From the NCBI GenBank assembly GCA_003612335.1, contig RAYO01000010.1:62001-126000 (forward strand): DNA of 64,000 nucleotides, read 5' to 3'. A program made the position numbers and the translations under genes. Positions within the stretch are counted from its first letter, which is position 1. Each line of letters starts with the position of its first letter. Of the stretch, positions 7,281-16,665 are shown piece after piece. The notes under the pieces are model-generated. The model was not told where the DNA came from, ran no database searches, and was given only the letters and a program-made list of their open reading frames with translations. Source of the DNA: a bacterium 1xD42-67. Lineage in GTDB: Bacteria; Bacillota; Clostridia; Oscillospirales; Oscillospiraceae.

Positions 7281-8561
7281 CTATGCGCCCAGCATCATAT
7301 CTGGGAGGAAGGTGATGATCGGCTCGATGAACGCACAGATCAGAACACACAGGAGCATCACGATCATAAATGGGATGACGCCCTTGACCACAGAGATATA
7401 ATCCTCTCCCGTCGTAGACACCGCCGTGAACAGATTGATGCCGAAGGGGGGCGTGATGAATCCGACCGTGAGCGTGATGCAGAACAGGACGCCCAGGTGG
7501 AGCTCGTCCAGGCCCAGCTCCACCCCCGCCGGGATCAGGATGGGGGCGAGGATCAGGATGCTGGGGATCGTCTCCATCAGACAGCCCACGACGAAGAGGA
7601 TCGCCATCAGGACGGCCAGATACACCCATTTGTTGGGGATGACGGATATGATCGCCCCGCCGATGATGGCCGGGAGCCTGGTCCGGGAGAGGATCCACCC
7701 GAAGAGATTGGCCACCGCGATGATGAAGGAGATCGTAGAGGAGGTCAGCACCGTCTTGGTGAACGCCATCCCCAGCGCTCTGGGTCTGAGCTCACGGCTG
7801 AGGAAGCCGTAGAGCATCGCATAGACAGAGCTGATGACAGCAGCCTCCGTGGGGGTGACGAACCCGCCGTAGATCCCGCCCAGGATGATGACAGGGAGCA
7901 CCAGCGTGGGGACCGCCCGGAACGTGCGGCGCAGGATCTCCTTCGTGGGATGGTGCCGGTCGTTTTTCGCAAAGTCGCGCTTATGAGCGATGACGGTGTT
8001 CACAGCACACAGCGCCATAGCGATCATGATCCCGGGGAGCACCCCGCCGATGAACATCTTGGAGACCGACAGGCCCATAGCCGCGCCGTAGACCACCATG
8101 TTCGCGCTGGGCGGGATGATGGGACCAAGGGCGCCGCCTGCGGCGATCATCCCGGCCGACGTGCTCCTGGGATAGCCTGCGCGCTCCAGGGCCGGCATCA
8201 TGATCGCGCCGATGGCCGCGACCGTGGCGGGCCCGCTGCCTGTGAGCGCGGCAAAGATCGCACAGGTCACGATTGTGACGGTGCCCATGCTGCCGCGAAA
8301 ACCGCCGAACAGGCTCTCCACGAATTCCACCAGCCGCACCGACAGGGTGGTCTGCTCCATGATATATCCGGTGAGGGTGAAGAGAGGGATCGCCAAGAGC
8401 ACGAAGCTGTTCATGCCGGTCACCAGGCGCTGGGCGATCCCCGCTATCGCAACGCCGTTGGGCAGGATGTAGGTCAGACAGGCGGCAAGGATCGAGAAGC
8501 AGACCGGCATCCCCAAGAACATCAGCAGGAACAGCGTACCGAACAGGACCGCTCCGATCAT
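7281..8561 (-). CDS. dctM: TRAP transporter large permease (DctM)
   Basis: 426-residue integral membrane subunit with about 12 hydrophobic segments. It opens LFGTLFLLMFLGMPVCFSI and contains LLAIPLFTLTGYIME and GPIIPPSANMVVYGA, typical of DctM. The start is ATG at 8561, overlapping the dctQ stop as ATGA. The frame stays open upstream to 8999, but that part reads dctQ in the wrong frame. With DctQ and DctP it forms a sodium-coupled tripartite uptake system for carboxylate-type substrates. Confidence 0.95.
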   Translation of the reverse strand: MIGAVLFGTLFLLMFLGMPVCFSILAACLTYILPNGVAIAGIAQRLVTGMNSFVLLAIPLFTLTGYIMEQTTLSVRLVEFVESLFGGFRGSMGTVTIVTCAIFAALTGSGPATVAAIGAIMMPALERAGYPRSTSAGMIAAGGALGPIIPPSANMVVYGAAMGLSVSKMFIGGVLPGIMIAMALCAVNTVIAHKRDFAKNDRHHPTKEILRRTFRAVPTLVLPVIILGGIYGGFVTPTEAAVISSVYAMLYGFLSRELRPRALGMAFTKTVLTSSTISFIIAVANLFGWILSRTRLPAIIGGAIISVIPNKWVYLAVLMAILFVVGCLMETIPSILILAPILIPAGVELGLDELHLGVLFCITLTVGFITPPFGINLFTAVSTTGEDYISVVKGVIPFMIVMLLCVLICAFIEPIITFLPDMMLGA

Positions 8562-9049
8562 TCCGCCCCACCCCCTGTGATATCTTTTTTCCCAAACAGG
8601 GAGCACAGCGCAGAGATCCCCATGCCCAGACCACAGAAGACCACCGCACTGTGGACATAGATCATCGGCAGGCGCAGAGAGGGGCTGGGCGTGGCGCGCG
8701 TGGCTATGCTCAGCAGGGCCCCGGACCAGCCGATCAGGCCCGAGAGCGCCAGGATGATCAGCAGCGTCAGCACCCGGACCACGTTTCTGAGGGGGACAGG
8801 CATCCGGTCCACCACCACTGTGATCGCCGCATGGAGCCCACGTTCCAGAGCGACCGCCGCGCCCAGCGAGCTGGACCAGATGAACGCGAACCGTGCCAGC
8901 TCCTCTGTCCAGGGGGGCGAGCTGGGCAGGAGATATCGGGCGACCACCTGGATGAGACAGGACAGGATCAGGACTGCCAGCATAGCCGCCGCGACCCAAA
9001 GATAGATGTTCAGAAGCGCATCCTTCACCTTGATAAGAGCTTTCAACAT
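8558..9049 (-). CDS. dctQ: TRAP transporter small permease (DctQ)
   Basis: 163-residue, four-helix membrane subunit. PPWTEELARFAFIWSSSLG (about 50-68) is the family signature. The start is the ATG at 9049, six bases after GAGGAGGG; an upstream in-frame ATG at 9109 has no comparable ribosome site. It is translationally coupled to dctM through ATGA. A spacer of about 160 bases separates it from dctP, with no gene in it. Confidence 0.93.
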   Translation of the reverse strand: MLKALIKVKDALLNIYLWVAAAMLAVLILSCLIQVVARYLLPSSPPWTEELARFAFIWSSSLGAAVALERGLHAAITVVVDRMPVPLRNVVRVLTLLIILALSGLIGWSGALLSIATRATPSPSLRLPMIYVHSAVVFCGLGMGISALCSLFGKKDITGGGAE

Positions 9050-9213
9050 TCTGTTACCCTCCTCCCACAGGGAGATCTTGATACGAGAGAGCGGCAAAGA
9101 CAGCTGCATATCCAGCGCGCTCTTGCCGCCCTTGGTCAGAGGAGGACCGGATCCCCCACGTCCCGCATCCTTGTCCGCGGATCCTCCGCCCCTCCCGATC
9201 CTCTCTCCTGCCG

Positions 9214-10257
9214 TTATGACAGGAATCCCAATGCGTCGTCCAAAAGGCTGCCGCCGATGATATCGCGGTATTCATCATAGACCGGCGCGGCGGCGGCACG
9301 GAAGGCCTCTGTATCCACATCGCGCACCACTGTGCAGCCGCCGTCCTCCATCTTCTGGAGCATGTCTTCCGAGGCCTGCTGCAGCCACTGGCGCTGCTCC
9401 TCCGCCGCCTCCTGCGCCGAGGTGAGGAAGATCTCCTGGAGCTCAGGGCTCAGCCCCTCCCAAAAGCTCTTGGAGCAGACCATCCCCAAGGCGTTATAGA
9501 AATGTCCTGTCAAGTCATAATGAGAGCAGATCTCATAATATGACCCGGTGTAGGCGCTGGCCACCGGGAGCTCCAGGCCGTCGATCACGTGCTGCTGGAC
9601 GGCAGTGAACACTTCGGCGAAGGCCATCGGCGTGGGATTCGCGCCGAGCGTCTCGAAGGTGGCGATGAAGGATCGGGACTCCGGCACCCGGATCTTCATG
9701 GCGGCGATGTCGGCAGGGGTCCGGATCGCCTTTTGGGAGAGCACGTTGCGGAAGCCGCCCTCGCCATATGCCAGGACCTTGTATCCCATCTCGTCATAGA
9801 GGCTGTCCTTCACGCCCTGCATGATGTCGCTGTCCAGAAAGCTCCACGCCTTCTCATTGCTGGAGAACATGAAGGGCATCTCCACCACGTTGCAGGGCCC
9901 GTAGACGTTCGCCAGGGCCAGGTTGCTGATGATCGCCACCTCGTGGGTCCCTACATCGAAACCAGTGAGCATCTCCTGTTCGCCGCCCAGCTCCGAATTG
10001 CCCAGGATGTCGAAGGTGACCGCTCCGCCGGTCCGTTCCGTCACCTTCTCCGCGAACAGGACCGCATATTTGTGATATTGATCCTCGTCGGTGGTAGGAT
10101 TCACATGGCCCAGCTGCAGGTGCATAGCGGGGAACTCTGTGCCCCCACCTCCAGACGGAGGTGCGGCGGAGCCGCCGTCCGGACCGGGACTGCCGCAGGC
10201 GGCCAGAGCCACTGTCATACATGCTGCCAGGATGAGAGCCAAGGTCTTTTTCATCAT
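9214..10257 (-). CDS. dctP: TRAP transporter solute-binding lipoprotein (DctP)
   Basis: 347 residues. The signal peptide has a lipobox (MTVALAAC, Cys about 20), so it is a membrane-tethered receptor outside the cell. DctP hallmarks include LQLGHVNPTTDEDQYHKYA, VTFDILGNSELGGEQEML, and the MKIRVPESRSF segment (about 155), whose Arg usually holds the substrate carboxylate. The double ATG at 10257 follows GAAGGAGGA; a further ATG five codons upstream lacks spacing. First gene of the operon, divergent from the lysR gene. Confidence 0.95.
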   Translation of the reverse strand: MMKKTLALILAACMTVALAACGSPGPDGGSAAPPSGGGGTEFPAMHLQLGHVNPTTDEDQYHKYAVLFAEKVTERTGGAVTFDILGNSELGGEQEMLTGFDVGTHEVAIISNLALANVYGPCNVVEMPFMFSSNEKAWSFLDSDIMQGVKDSLYDEMGYKVLAYGEGGFRNVLSQKAIRTPADIAAMKIRVPESRSFIATFETLGANPTPMAFAEVFTAVQQHVIDGLELPVASAYTGSYYEICSHYDLTGHFYNALGMVCSKSFWEGLSPELQEIFLTSAQEAAEEQRQWLQQASEDMLQKMEDGGCTVVRDVDTEAFRAAAAPVYDEYRDIIGGSLLDDALGFLS

Positions 10258-10364
10258 CGATTCCTCCTTCATGTTATACTCCCCAAAAAGATGCTCCCTT
10301 CGGTATCATGATCGTTCGCGACGACCGCTCTGCATCTTTTATCCAATAAAATATTATCACAGAC

Positions 10365-10393
10365 TTGATTTTTTGTGAAATACATATTAGAAT
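10365..10393 (+). promoter_or_regulatory. lysR promoter in the divergent dctP-lysR region
   Basis: TTGATT (10365-10370), 17-bp spacer, TAGAAT (10388-10393). The palindrome ATATTAGAATAT (10384-10395) covers the -10 and is a candidate LysR site for both directions. Confidence 0.65.
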
Positions 10394-10432
10394 ATCTGAA
10401 TATAGCTAACAGGTTATGATGGAGGACGGCTT

Positions 10433-11458
10433 ATGTCGCTGCGAAATTTCGACTATTTCCTGAAGATCGCTGAGTACATGAACATCACGAAGGCCGCCGA
10501 GAAGCTCTACATCTCTCAGCCCTCCCTGAGCAAATATCTCAAGAGCCTGGAGCATGAGGTCGGCGCCCCCCTGTTCTACCGCTCTGTGCCCCTCCGCCTC
10601 ACAGAGGTGGGCGAGCTCTACCATCAGATGGCAAAAAACATCCTGGCGGAGGAGAACGTTTTCCGCCAGGCCGTCGAGAACAGCTGCGGTCAGGCCCGGG
10701 AACGGCTGACTGTCGGCATCCCTGTCTGGCGCAACTCCCTGTTCGCCCCCACCTTCACCCTCGCCTTCAAAGAGCGCCATCCGGAGCTCGACCTGCGCGT
10801 CCAGGAGCTGTTCGGCTTCGAGACGGACTACGAGGCAGAGCTCCAGACAGGGAAGATAGACTGCTGTCTATGTTCCTCCGACACCCAGTCCCCCAAACTG
10901 ATCTACCACCTGCTGTGTCAGGAGAACCTGCTCCTGATGGGGAACAACGCCCACCCCGTGGTCCGGGACTATATCGCCAGCCATACTGCCGCACAGAACG
11001 GCGTCTATCTGGACTTCGATCTGAGGGAGCTGGAGGGCGAGGATTTCATCTCCTTCGAGGCGGGACAGGCCCAGGGACGCACCATCATCAACGAGCTGAA
11101 AGCGGCCCACGTGAAGGCCGGCGCCCTCACCCACACCACCTCGATCAACACCGCGATCACATCCGCCGCCGCCAACCGGGGCTTCTCCTTCCTCCCGGAG
11201 CTGGGGTACACCCTGGGCAGCATCCCTCAAAAGATCTCCTGCTTCCTCATCACCAGGCCCCATATCCTGTGCAAGTTCTGCGCAGTCACCACAGACAAGG
11301 GGCAGCAGATGCCCTCTTTGCAGCTGTATATCCGGGAGCTCCGGGAGTTCTGCCAGAGGAATCTCCTCCTGGGCCCCCAGGCGGCTCCCTCCGGTTCCCC
11401 AAGGCTCTCTTTTCCCGCCCCCTCACCTTGCAGTCTGCCAGAGCCTGTGATAGAATAG
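10433..11458 (+). CDS. LysR family transcriptional regulator
   Basis: 341 residues. The N-terminal winged helix is clear: FDYFLKIAEYMNITKAAEKL, then ISQPSLSKYLKSLE with GAPLFYR. A periplasmic-binding-like effector domain follows (about 90-300). The C-terminal about 35 residues run beyond the usual 300-residue length. Divergent from dctP, so it probably activates the TRAP/hydrolase/dehydrogenase operon in response to its substrate. The promoter of the next gene lies inside its last codons. Confidence 0.92.
   Translation: MSLRNFDYFLKIAEYMNITKAAEKLYISQPSLSKYLKSLEHEVGAPLFYRSVPLRLTEVGELYHQMAKNILAEENVFRQAVENSCGQARERLTVGIPVWRNSLFAPTFTLAFKERHPELDLRVQELFGFETDYEAELQTGKIDCCLCSSDTQSPKLIYHLLCQENLLLMGNNAHPVVRDYIASHTAAQNGVYLDFDLRELEGEDFISFEAGQAQGRTIINELKAAHVKAGALTHTTSINTAITSAAANRGFSFLPELGYTLGSIPQKISCFLITRPHILCKFCAVTTDKGQQMPSLQLYIRELREFCQRNLLLGPQAAPSGSPRLSFPAPSPCSLPEPVIE
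11428..11456 (+). promoter_or_regulatory. Promoter of the SWIM/HEAT/MoxR/VWA island
   Basis: TTGCAG (11428-11433), 17-bp spacer, TAGAAT (11451-11456), placed in the 3' end of lysR and 44 bases before the start of the SWIM gene. Confidence 0.7.
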
Positions 11459-11499
11459 GGGACAGTCCAACTCTCAGAATCTGAAGGAGCGTGTTATCC

Positions 11500-12939
11500 A
11501 TGACATTGACAGAAGAGATGATCCGCCTCCAGGCGCCCAACCCTGCGGCGGCAGAGAACGGGCGGAAGCTGTCGAAAAAGGGGAGCTTCTCCGGGCTGTG
11601 CCGGACAGAGGACGGCACTTTATACTGGGCGGAGTGCGCCGGGAGCGGGAAGACGCCTTACCGGGTATCCATCGACTGGACCGCCCCGGAGGCCCCGGTG
11701 TGCCGCTGCTCCTGTCCCAGCCGGCAGTTCCCCTGCAAGCACGCCCTGGGGCTGATGTTCGAGCAGCTGTCCGGAAAGGATTTCCAAACGGCGGAGCTCC
11801 CCCAGGACATCGCCGACAAGCGGGCCAAACAGGCGGCCCGGGCCGCGAAAAAGGAAGCGGCGGACACCCCTGCCAAGCCCAAAAAGACCAACACCGCCGC
11901 CCAAAAGAAGAAGCTGTCCAAGCAGCTGGGCGGTCTGGATATGGCGGAGAAGATGGTGGACGACCTCCTCACCGCCGGCCTGGGGACCCTGGCAGGCAGC
12001 TCAGCCCAGACCTATGACAAGCTGGCCAAGGACCTGGGCAGCTGTTATCTGACCGGGCTCCAGACCGCGTTCACCCGCATCGCCATGACGGTCCACACCG
12101 TCCAGAAGGACCCGGACCAGGCGGACCGGGCCTATGCCGAGGCCCTGCGCATCCTGGTGGCCCTGCGCTCCACCATCAAAAAGTCCCGGGCCCTCCTCCA
12201 GGGCCAGCTGGCCGAGGGCGGCTCCGCCCCCAGGGACGACGCCCTGTTCGAGGCCCTGGGCGGCGTGTGGAAGCTGGAGGATCTGCGGGCCATCGGCTCC
12301 TTCCAGGAGCATGTCCGGCTGGTCCAGCTGGCCTTCGACGTCTCCTTCGACGCGGCCAAAAAGGAGCTCGTCGAGCGGGGCTGGTGGGTCGATCTGGATC
12401 GGGGGAGCATCTTCCAGACCCTGAACCTCCGCCCCCAGAAGGCCCTGAAGCATGTGAAGGGGGACGACAGCCGGTTCGGCCTGCTGGAGATCCCCGCCCT
12501 GTACATCTACCCCGGAGAGGGGGACCGGCGGGCCCGCTGGGAGAGCGCCGCCTCCCGCCCCCTGACCGCAGAGGAACAGGCCGCTCTGCCCGCCTTGGCC
12601 CAGTCCGGGCTGGCGGCGGCGGTGAAGCTGACCAAGGGGTCCATCAAAAACACCCTGGCCCCCAAATATCTGGCGGTCCTGGTCCCGATCGGCCGGCTGG
12701 GGAAGTCGGGGGAGACCTTCGTGCTGGAGGATCCCGCCGGGGACCGGATCGTCCTCCGGGACCGGCCCGAGGACGGCCCAGACCACGCCTGCACCAAGCG
12801 GCTGGACATGTTCCCCGGGGCGGTCCCGGCGGGCAGCGCCCTCTTCGGCCTGATGTTTTACGACGAGGGGGACCGCTCCCTCTGCCTCCACCCATACAGC
12901 GTGGTCACACCGGACCAGATCGTCCGGCTGCAGTATTAA
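11500..12939 (+). CDS. SWIM zinc-finger protein (YehQ-like)
   Basis: 479 residues. The SWIM motif CxCx(n)CxH is visible at residues 68-81 (CRCSCPSRQFPCKH), a zinc-binding fold for nucleic-acid or protein contacts. A Lys/Ala-rich linker follows (about 105-140), then a helical region and a beta-rich C-terminal part. The start is ATG 11500, ten bases after AAGGAG; the GTG at 11491 is too close to the ribosome site. First gene of a seven-gene island; in E. coli a SWIM protein (YehQ) accompanies the MoxR and VWA proteins YehL and YehP. The molecular role is unknown. Confidence 0.88.
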   Translation: MTLTEEMIRLQAPNPAAAENGRKLSKKGSFSGLCRTEDGTLYWAECAGSGKTPYRVSIDWTAPEAPVCRCSCPSRQFPCKHALGLMFEQLSGKDFQTAELPQDIADKRAKQAARAAKKEAADTPAKPKKTNTAAQKKKLSKQLGGLDMAEKMVDDLLTAGLGTLAGSSAQTYDKLAKDLGSCYLTGLQTAFTRIAMTVHTVQKDPDQADRAYAEALRILVALRSTIKKSRALLQGQLAEGGSAPRDDALFEALGGVWKLEDLRAIGSFQEHVRLVQLAFDVSFDAAKKELVERGWWVDLDRGSIFQTLNLRPQKALKHVKGDDSRFGLLEIPALYIYPGEGDRRARWESAASRPLTAEEQAALPALAQSGLAAAVKLTKGSIKNTLAPKYLAVLVPIGRLGKSGETFVLEDPAGDRIVLRDRPEDGPDHACTKRLDMFPGAVPAGSALFGLMFYDEGDRSLCLHPYSVVTPDQIVRLQY

Positions 12940-12952
12940 AGGGGCGGCTCCT

Positions 12953-14827
12953 GTGGATCTGAGACCTCTTTACGACATAAAGGAGCGGCTGGAACAGGCC
13001 GCCATCGCCGGGACCGGCTTGCTGGGAGAGGACTTCCGCCTCCAGCGGGCGGCGGAGGCCCTGAGACCGCTGGCCGCGGCCAGTCCGGTGTTCGGGAAGA
13101 TCGCCGCGGGTCTGGAGGAACTGCTGTCCGCCCCGGCGGCGAAGCGCCCCGGCCTGCTGCTGGACGTCCTCGCCCTGGTGGACGCGGTGGTCTATACCCA
13201 AGGAAAGACGGGCGCAGAGGGGGATCTGGTCCCCCTGCCCGCCGGAGCGGGAGGGTATCAGGAGCTGCCCTACAGCCTGCTCCGCCCCCTCCTCTCGGCC
13301 CTCACCGGCGCCGGCGGCGGACGGATAGAGACTGTCAAGTCCGCCTGGGACGACCATCCCGAGTTTTTCTCCGATCTCCGTGTCCTGCCCGCCCTGATCG
13401 CCGGCCTGGGGGACAGCTACGGTGAGCTGGCCGAGCTGGATGAGACCATTTTGAAGGCCCAGGGGGCTGCTGTCGTCCCTCTGCTGAAGGAGGGCTTCGA
13501 CCCCGCCGGCAAAAAAGAGATGGCCCGCCGGGTGGAGGTCATCTCCGCCCTGGAGGGGGCGGGGGCCACCCCCTGGCTGCTGGAGGTCCTGCCTCTGGCC
13601 AAAAAGGACGTGCGTATGGCCGTCCTCACCGCCCTGGGGGAGGACGGCGCGAATGTCCCCCTCCTGCTGGAGCTGGCCGGACGGGAGAAGGGAAAACAGC
13701 TGGAGGCGGTGCTGGCGGCTCTGGCGAAGCAAGACAGCGAGACGGTCCGGGACTTCTGGTGCGCCCAGGTACGTCTGTCCCCCACCCGCCTGTGGTTTTT
13801 GCGGAACGCCCCCTTCCCCTGGATCTCCGACCTGGCCGCCGGAGCCTTTCGGAGCCGGCTGGAGGGCATCCTGTCGGAGGGGCAGCTCACCCAGGACAGT
13901 TTGGTGGACCTGCGCCTCTGCCGGTCCGGGGTGCTGGGCCGAAGCTCTTCCCAGATGCTGGACTGCTGGCGGTGGACAGCGGAACATCTCCCAGAGCTGG
14001 AGGGGGTCGAACGGAGCCCCGGGACGCGGGACATCGATCTGGGACGCCTCCTCCCTGGCTGTCTGCTGGACAGTCTGCGGACAGGAGGGCCGGGGCCGCT
14101 GTGCGGGCTAAGTCTGGAGCTGTGGGAGGAGAGGGGAGGCCCCTATCTGGCCTGCGCCCTCACCGCCGCCCTCCTCACCTGTCCGGCGGCGGAGGTATAT
14201 GACCACTTCGCCCCCTGTTTCGCAGACGACCGCCCCGAGGCCGCCCTCGCCCTGCTGGACGCTTTCTCCCACCTGCGCTGGAACGGGAAGGAAGACCGTT
14301 ACGAATCCTTCGATGCGGGAGCCAACTTCCTCCACCCCCTGGCCCAGCCTCTGGACCTGCGGTGGTATGGGCCCCTCACCCGCGCCCGGACCAGCGGAGC
14401 GCTGAAGCGTATCGAGCAGATCGGCCACCTGACCTGTGAACAGGGCATGGATGAGGTCATCCGGCAGTTGTTCCGGGAGGACCTGCCCCAGGTGCAGGAA
14501 CAGACCGGGGCGTACTTCTATCACCTCATCCACGACGTGGGGGGCGGCTACCGCATGGATGATGTCACCCTCCTGGGCCGGTGCGGCTGGACCCGGTGGA
14601 AGGATCTGCTCAGCGACCGGGTGACCACCGTCTATGTGGCGGCCGATGTCCTGGATCTCACCCCGCTCACCGGTCCTGAGAAGGCCGGGGTCCTGAGGGA
14701 TCTTTACCGGACCGCCCTGATGCAGGACAAGGGAAGCAGCTGGCCGGAGCAGAGGGTAAAGGACCAAATCGCCGCCTGGGAGGCGGAGCAAAAGAGGGAT
14801 CACCATGAATCTACAGCCACTTTATGA
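12953..14827 (+). CDS. HEAT-repeat-like scaffold protein, paralogue 1 of 3
   Basis: 624 residues, mostly helical, starting at GTG. An N-terminal domain (1-230) is almost identical to the two following genes. Residues about 180-270 look like HEAT/PBS-lyase repeats (VEVISALEGAGATPWL, then KKDVRMAVLTALGED). A conserved MLDCWRWT lies near 340, and the C-terminal SSWPEQRVKDQIAAWEAEQK closes it. It overlaps the next gene by 23 bases. No catalytic motif is seen, so a protein-interaction scaffold is the best guess. It may occupy the place of the DUF4132/YehI-type partner in related loci; that is inference. Confidence 0.75.
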   Translation: MDLRPLYDIKERLEQAAIAGTGLLGEDFRLQRAAEALRPLAAASPVFGKIAAGLEELLSAPAAKRPGLLLDVLALVDAVVYTQGKTGAEGDLVPLPAGAGGYQELPYSLLRPLLSALTGAGGGRIETVKSAWDDHPEFFSDLRVLPALIAGLGDSYGELAELDETILKAQGAAVVPLLKEGFDPAGKKEMARRVEVISALEGAGATPWLLEVLPLAKKDVRMAVLTALGEDGANVPLLLELAGREKGKQLEAVLAALAKQDSETVRDFWCAQVRLSPTRLWFLRNAPFPWISDLAAGAFRSRLEGILSEGQLTQDSLVDLRLCRSGVLGRSSSQMLDCWRWTAEHLPELEGVERSPGTRDIDLGRLLPGCLLDSLRTGGPGPLCGLSLELWEERGGPYLACALTAALLTCPAAEVYDHFAPCFADDRPEAALALLDAFSHLRWNGKEDRYESFDAGANFLHPLAQPLDLRWYGPLTRARTSGALKRIEQIGHLTCEQGMDEVIRQLFREDLPQVQEQTGAYFYHLIHDVGGGYRMDDVTLLGRCGWTRWKDLLSDRVTTVYVAADVLDLTPLTGPEKAGVLRDLYRTALMQDKGSSWPEQRVKDQIAAWEAEQKRDHHESTATL

Positions 14828-16652
14828 TGTGAAGGAGCGGCTGGAACAGGCCGCCATCGCAGGCACCGGCCTGCTGGGAGAGGACTTCCGCCTCCAGCGG
14901 GCGGCGGAGGCCCTGAGACCGCTGACCGGGGCCAGCCCGGTGTTCGGGAAGATCGGAGCGGGTCTGGACAAGCTGCTGTCCGCCCTGGCGGAGGAGCGGT
15001 CCGGCCTGCTGCTGGACGTCCTCGCCCTGGTGGACGCGGTGGTCTATACCCAAGGAAAGACGGGCGCAGAGGGGGATCTGGTCCCCCTGCCCGCCGGAGG
15101 CGGACAATATCAGGAGTTGTCCCACAGCCAGCTCTCTCCCCTCCTCACCGCCCTCACCGGCGCCGGCGGCGGACGGATGAGCCAGATCAGGGACACTTGG
15201 GAGAGCTGCCCTGAATGGTTCGGGGACTACCGGGTCCTGCCCGCTCTGGTGTCCGGCCTGGGGGACAGCTACGGCGAACTGGCCGACCTGGACGAGACCA
15301 TCTTGAAGGCCCAGGGGGCCGCTGTCGTCCCTCTGCTGAAGGATGGCTTCGACCCCGCCGGCAAAAAAGAGATGGCCCGGCGGGTGGAGGTCATCGCCGC
15401 CCTGGAGGGGGCGGAGGCCACCCCCTGGCTGCGGGAGGTGCTGCCCCAGACCAAGAAGGACGTGCGGGGTGCGGTCATCCTGGCCCTGGGGGCGGACCCG
15501 GAGAATGCCCCCCTATTGCTGGACCTGTCCAAGACCGAGCGGGGGGCCATCCGGGAGGCTGTCCTCCGGGCTCTGGCCAGGCAGGACGGGGAGGAAGTCC
15601 GGGAGTTCTGGACCGCCGAGGTGGCAAAGGCCCCGGAACATGTGGAGTTCCTGAAGGACAACTGGACCCAGTGGGCCTCTGACCTGGCCGCCGCTGCCTT
15701 CCGCTCCCTGCTGGAAGAGGCCCTGCCCGCAGAGGGACGGGAAACCCAGATCACCTATGAGGGACTGCTCACTCTGAACTGCGTCCAGGCCGCCATTTTG
15801 GGAAAGAGCTCCCCCGCTATGCTGGACTGCTGGCGGTGGGTCGACAGCCAGCTCCCCGCCCTGAGCAAAGTGAAGCGGGGGCAGGGGGTGCGGCATGTGG
15901 ACCTGGGGAACGGCCTGCCTGTCTGGCTGCTGGACAGCCTGTGCGCCGCCGGCCCAAGTCCCCTGTGCGGGCTGTGCCGGGAGCTGTGGGACCAGGACCG
16001 GGACAGCGCCTGTTATCTGCCCCACGCCCTGCTGGCCGCCCTGCTCACCCGCCCGGCGGCGGAGACCTATGAGGAATTTCTCCCCTATTTCAAACGTTCC
16101 GTGGGGGTCCGAAAGGCCCAGGCCATCAAAAGTGCCTTTGGACATGTCTTCTGGAGCGAAAAAGCGGGCCGCTATCAGGCGTCCCATGACTACTACAGCG
16201 TTCTGATCGATCGGGACAGCCGGATCAGCGCCCTGTATGAGCCCCTGGACCGGCGGTGGTTCGACCTGCTGTTCAAGATACCGAACATAGAGGACATCCT
16301 GCGCCGGCTGGTCCCCCCGGAGGACCCGGAGCTGCAAAACAAGCTGACGGTCTATCAATACCGAAAAATTCTGGAGGGCGGCCACTTTATTGAGGAGGAC
16401 GTAACCCGTCTTCGGGAGCAGGGCTGGACCGAGTGGAAGGGCTTTCTGGACAATAAAGTCCGCAAGGACGGCAGCATGACCACCTTCGCCGTCACCCGTC
16501 TTCTGAACCAGACCTCCCTGACCGGTCCGGAGAAGGCCCAGGAACTGCGGGACCTGTTCAAGATCGTCCAGGAGCAGCACGCCAAGAGCAAGCGGCCCAC
16601 CTGGCCGGAACAGAGAGTGCAGGAACAGATCGCCGCCTGGGAGGCGGAGTGA
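14805..16652 (+). CDS. HEAT-repeat-like scaffold protein, paralogue 2 of 3
   Basis: 615 residues with the same layout as its neighbours: near-identical N-terminal domain (LYDVKERLEQAAIAGTGLL), HEAT-like repeats near 190-290 (REVLPQTKKDVRGAV), the MLDCWRWV motif, and a C-terminal PEQRVQEQIAAWEAE. The ATG lies inside the end of paralogue 1, behind GAGGGATCACC. DNA identity to paralogue 1 runs unbroken for about 95 bases (15005-15101 against 13153-13249), while the middle and C-terminal halves diverge strongly. This indicates recent duplication or gene conversion of the 5' part. Confidence 0.75.
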   Translation: MNLQPLYDVKERLEQAAIAGTGLLGEDFRLQRAAEALRPLTGASPVFGKIGAGLDKLLSALAEERSGLLLDVLALVDAVVYTQGKTGAEGDLVPLPAGGGQYQELSHSQLSPLLTALTGAGGGRMSQIRDTWESCPEWFGDYRVLPALVSGLGDSYGELADLDETILKAQGAAVVPLLKDGFDPAGKKEMARRVEVIAALEGAEATPWLREVLPQTKKDVRGAVILALGADPENAPLLLDLSKTERGAIREAVLRALARQDGEEVREFWTAEVAKAPEHVEFLKDNWTQWASDLAAAAFRSLLEEALPAEGRETQITYEGLLTLNCVQAAILGKSSPAMLDCWRWVDSQLPALSKVKRGQGVRHVDLGNGLPVWLLDSLCAAGPSPLCGLCRELWDQDRDSACYLPHALLAALLTRPAAETYEEFLPYFKRSVGVRKAQAIKSAFGHVFWSEKAGRYQASHDYYSVLIDRDSRISALYEPLDRRWFDLLFKIPNIEDILRRLVPPEDPELQNKLTVYQYRKILEGGHFIEEDVTRLREQGWTEWKGFLDNKVRKDGSMTTFAVTRLLNQTSLTGPEKAQELRDLFKIVQEQHAKSKRPTWPEQRVQEQIAAWEAE

Positions 16653-16665
16653 AAGAGGGATATTT

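Noticed and set aside
6331-7698. Long form of the DUF6282 protein reaching back into dctM
   Set aside because: The upstream part is dctM read in another frame; a TTG with a good ribosome site at 7263 fits the family start.
7281-8999. Long form of DctM (572 residues), possibly a DctQ-DctM fusion
   Set aside because: The extra N-terminal part is dctQ in the wrong frame. The true ATG overlaps the dctQ stop at 8558-8561. Natural DctQM fusions exist, but this is not one.
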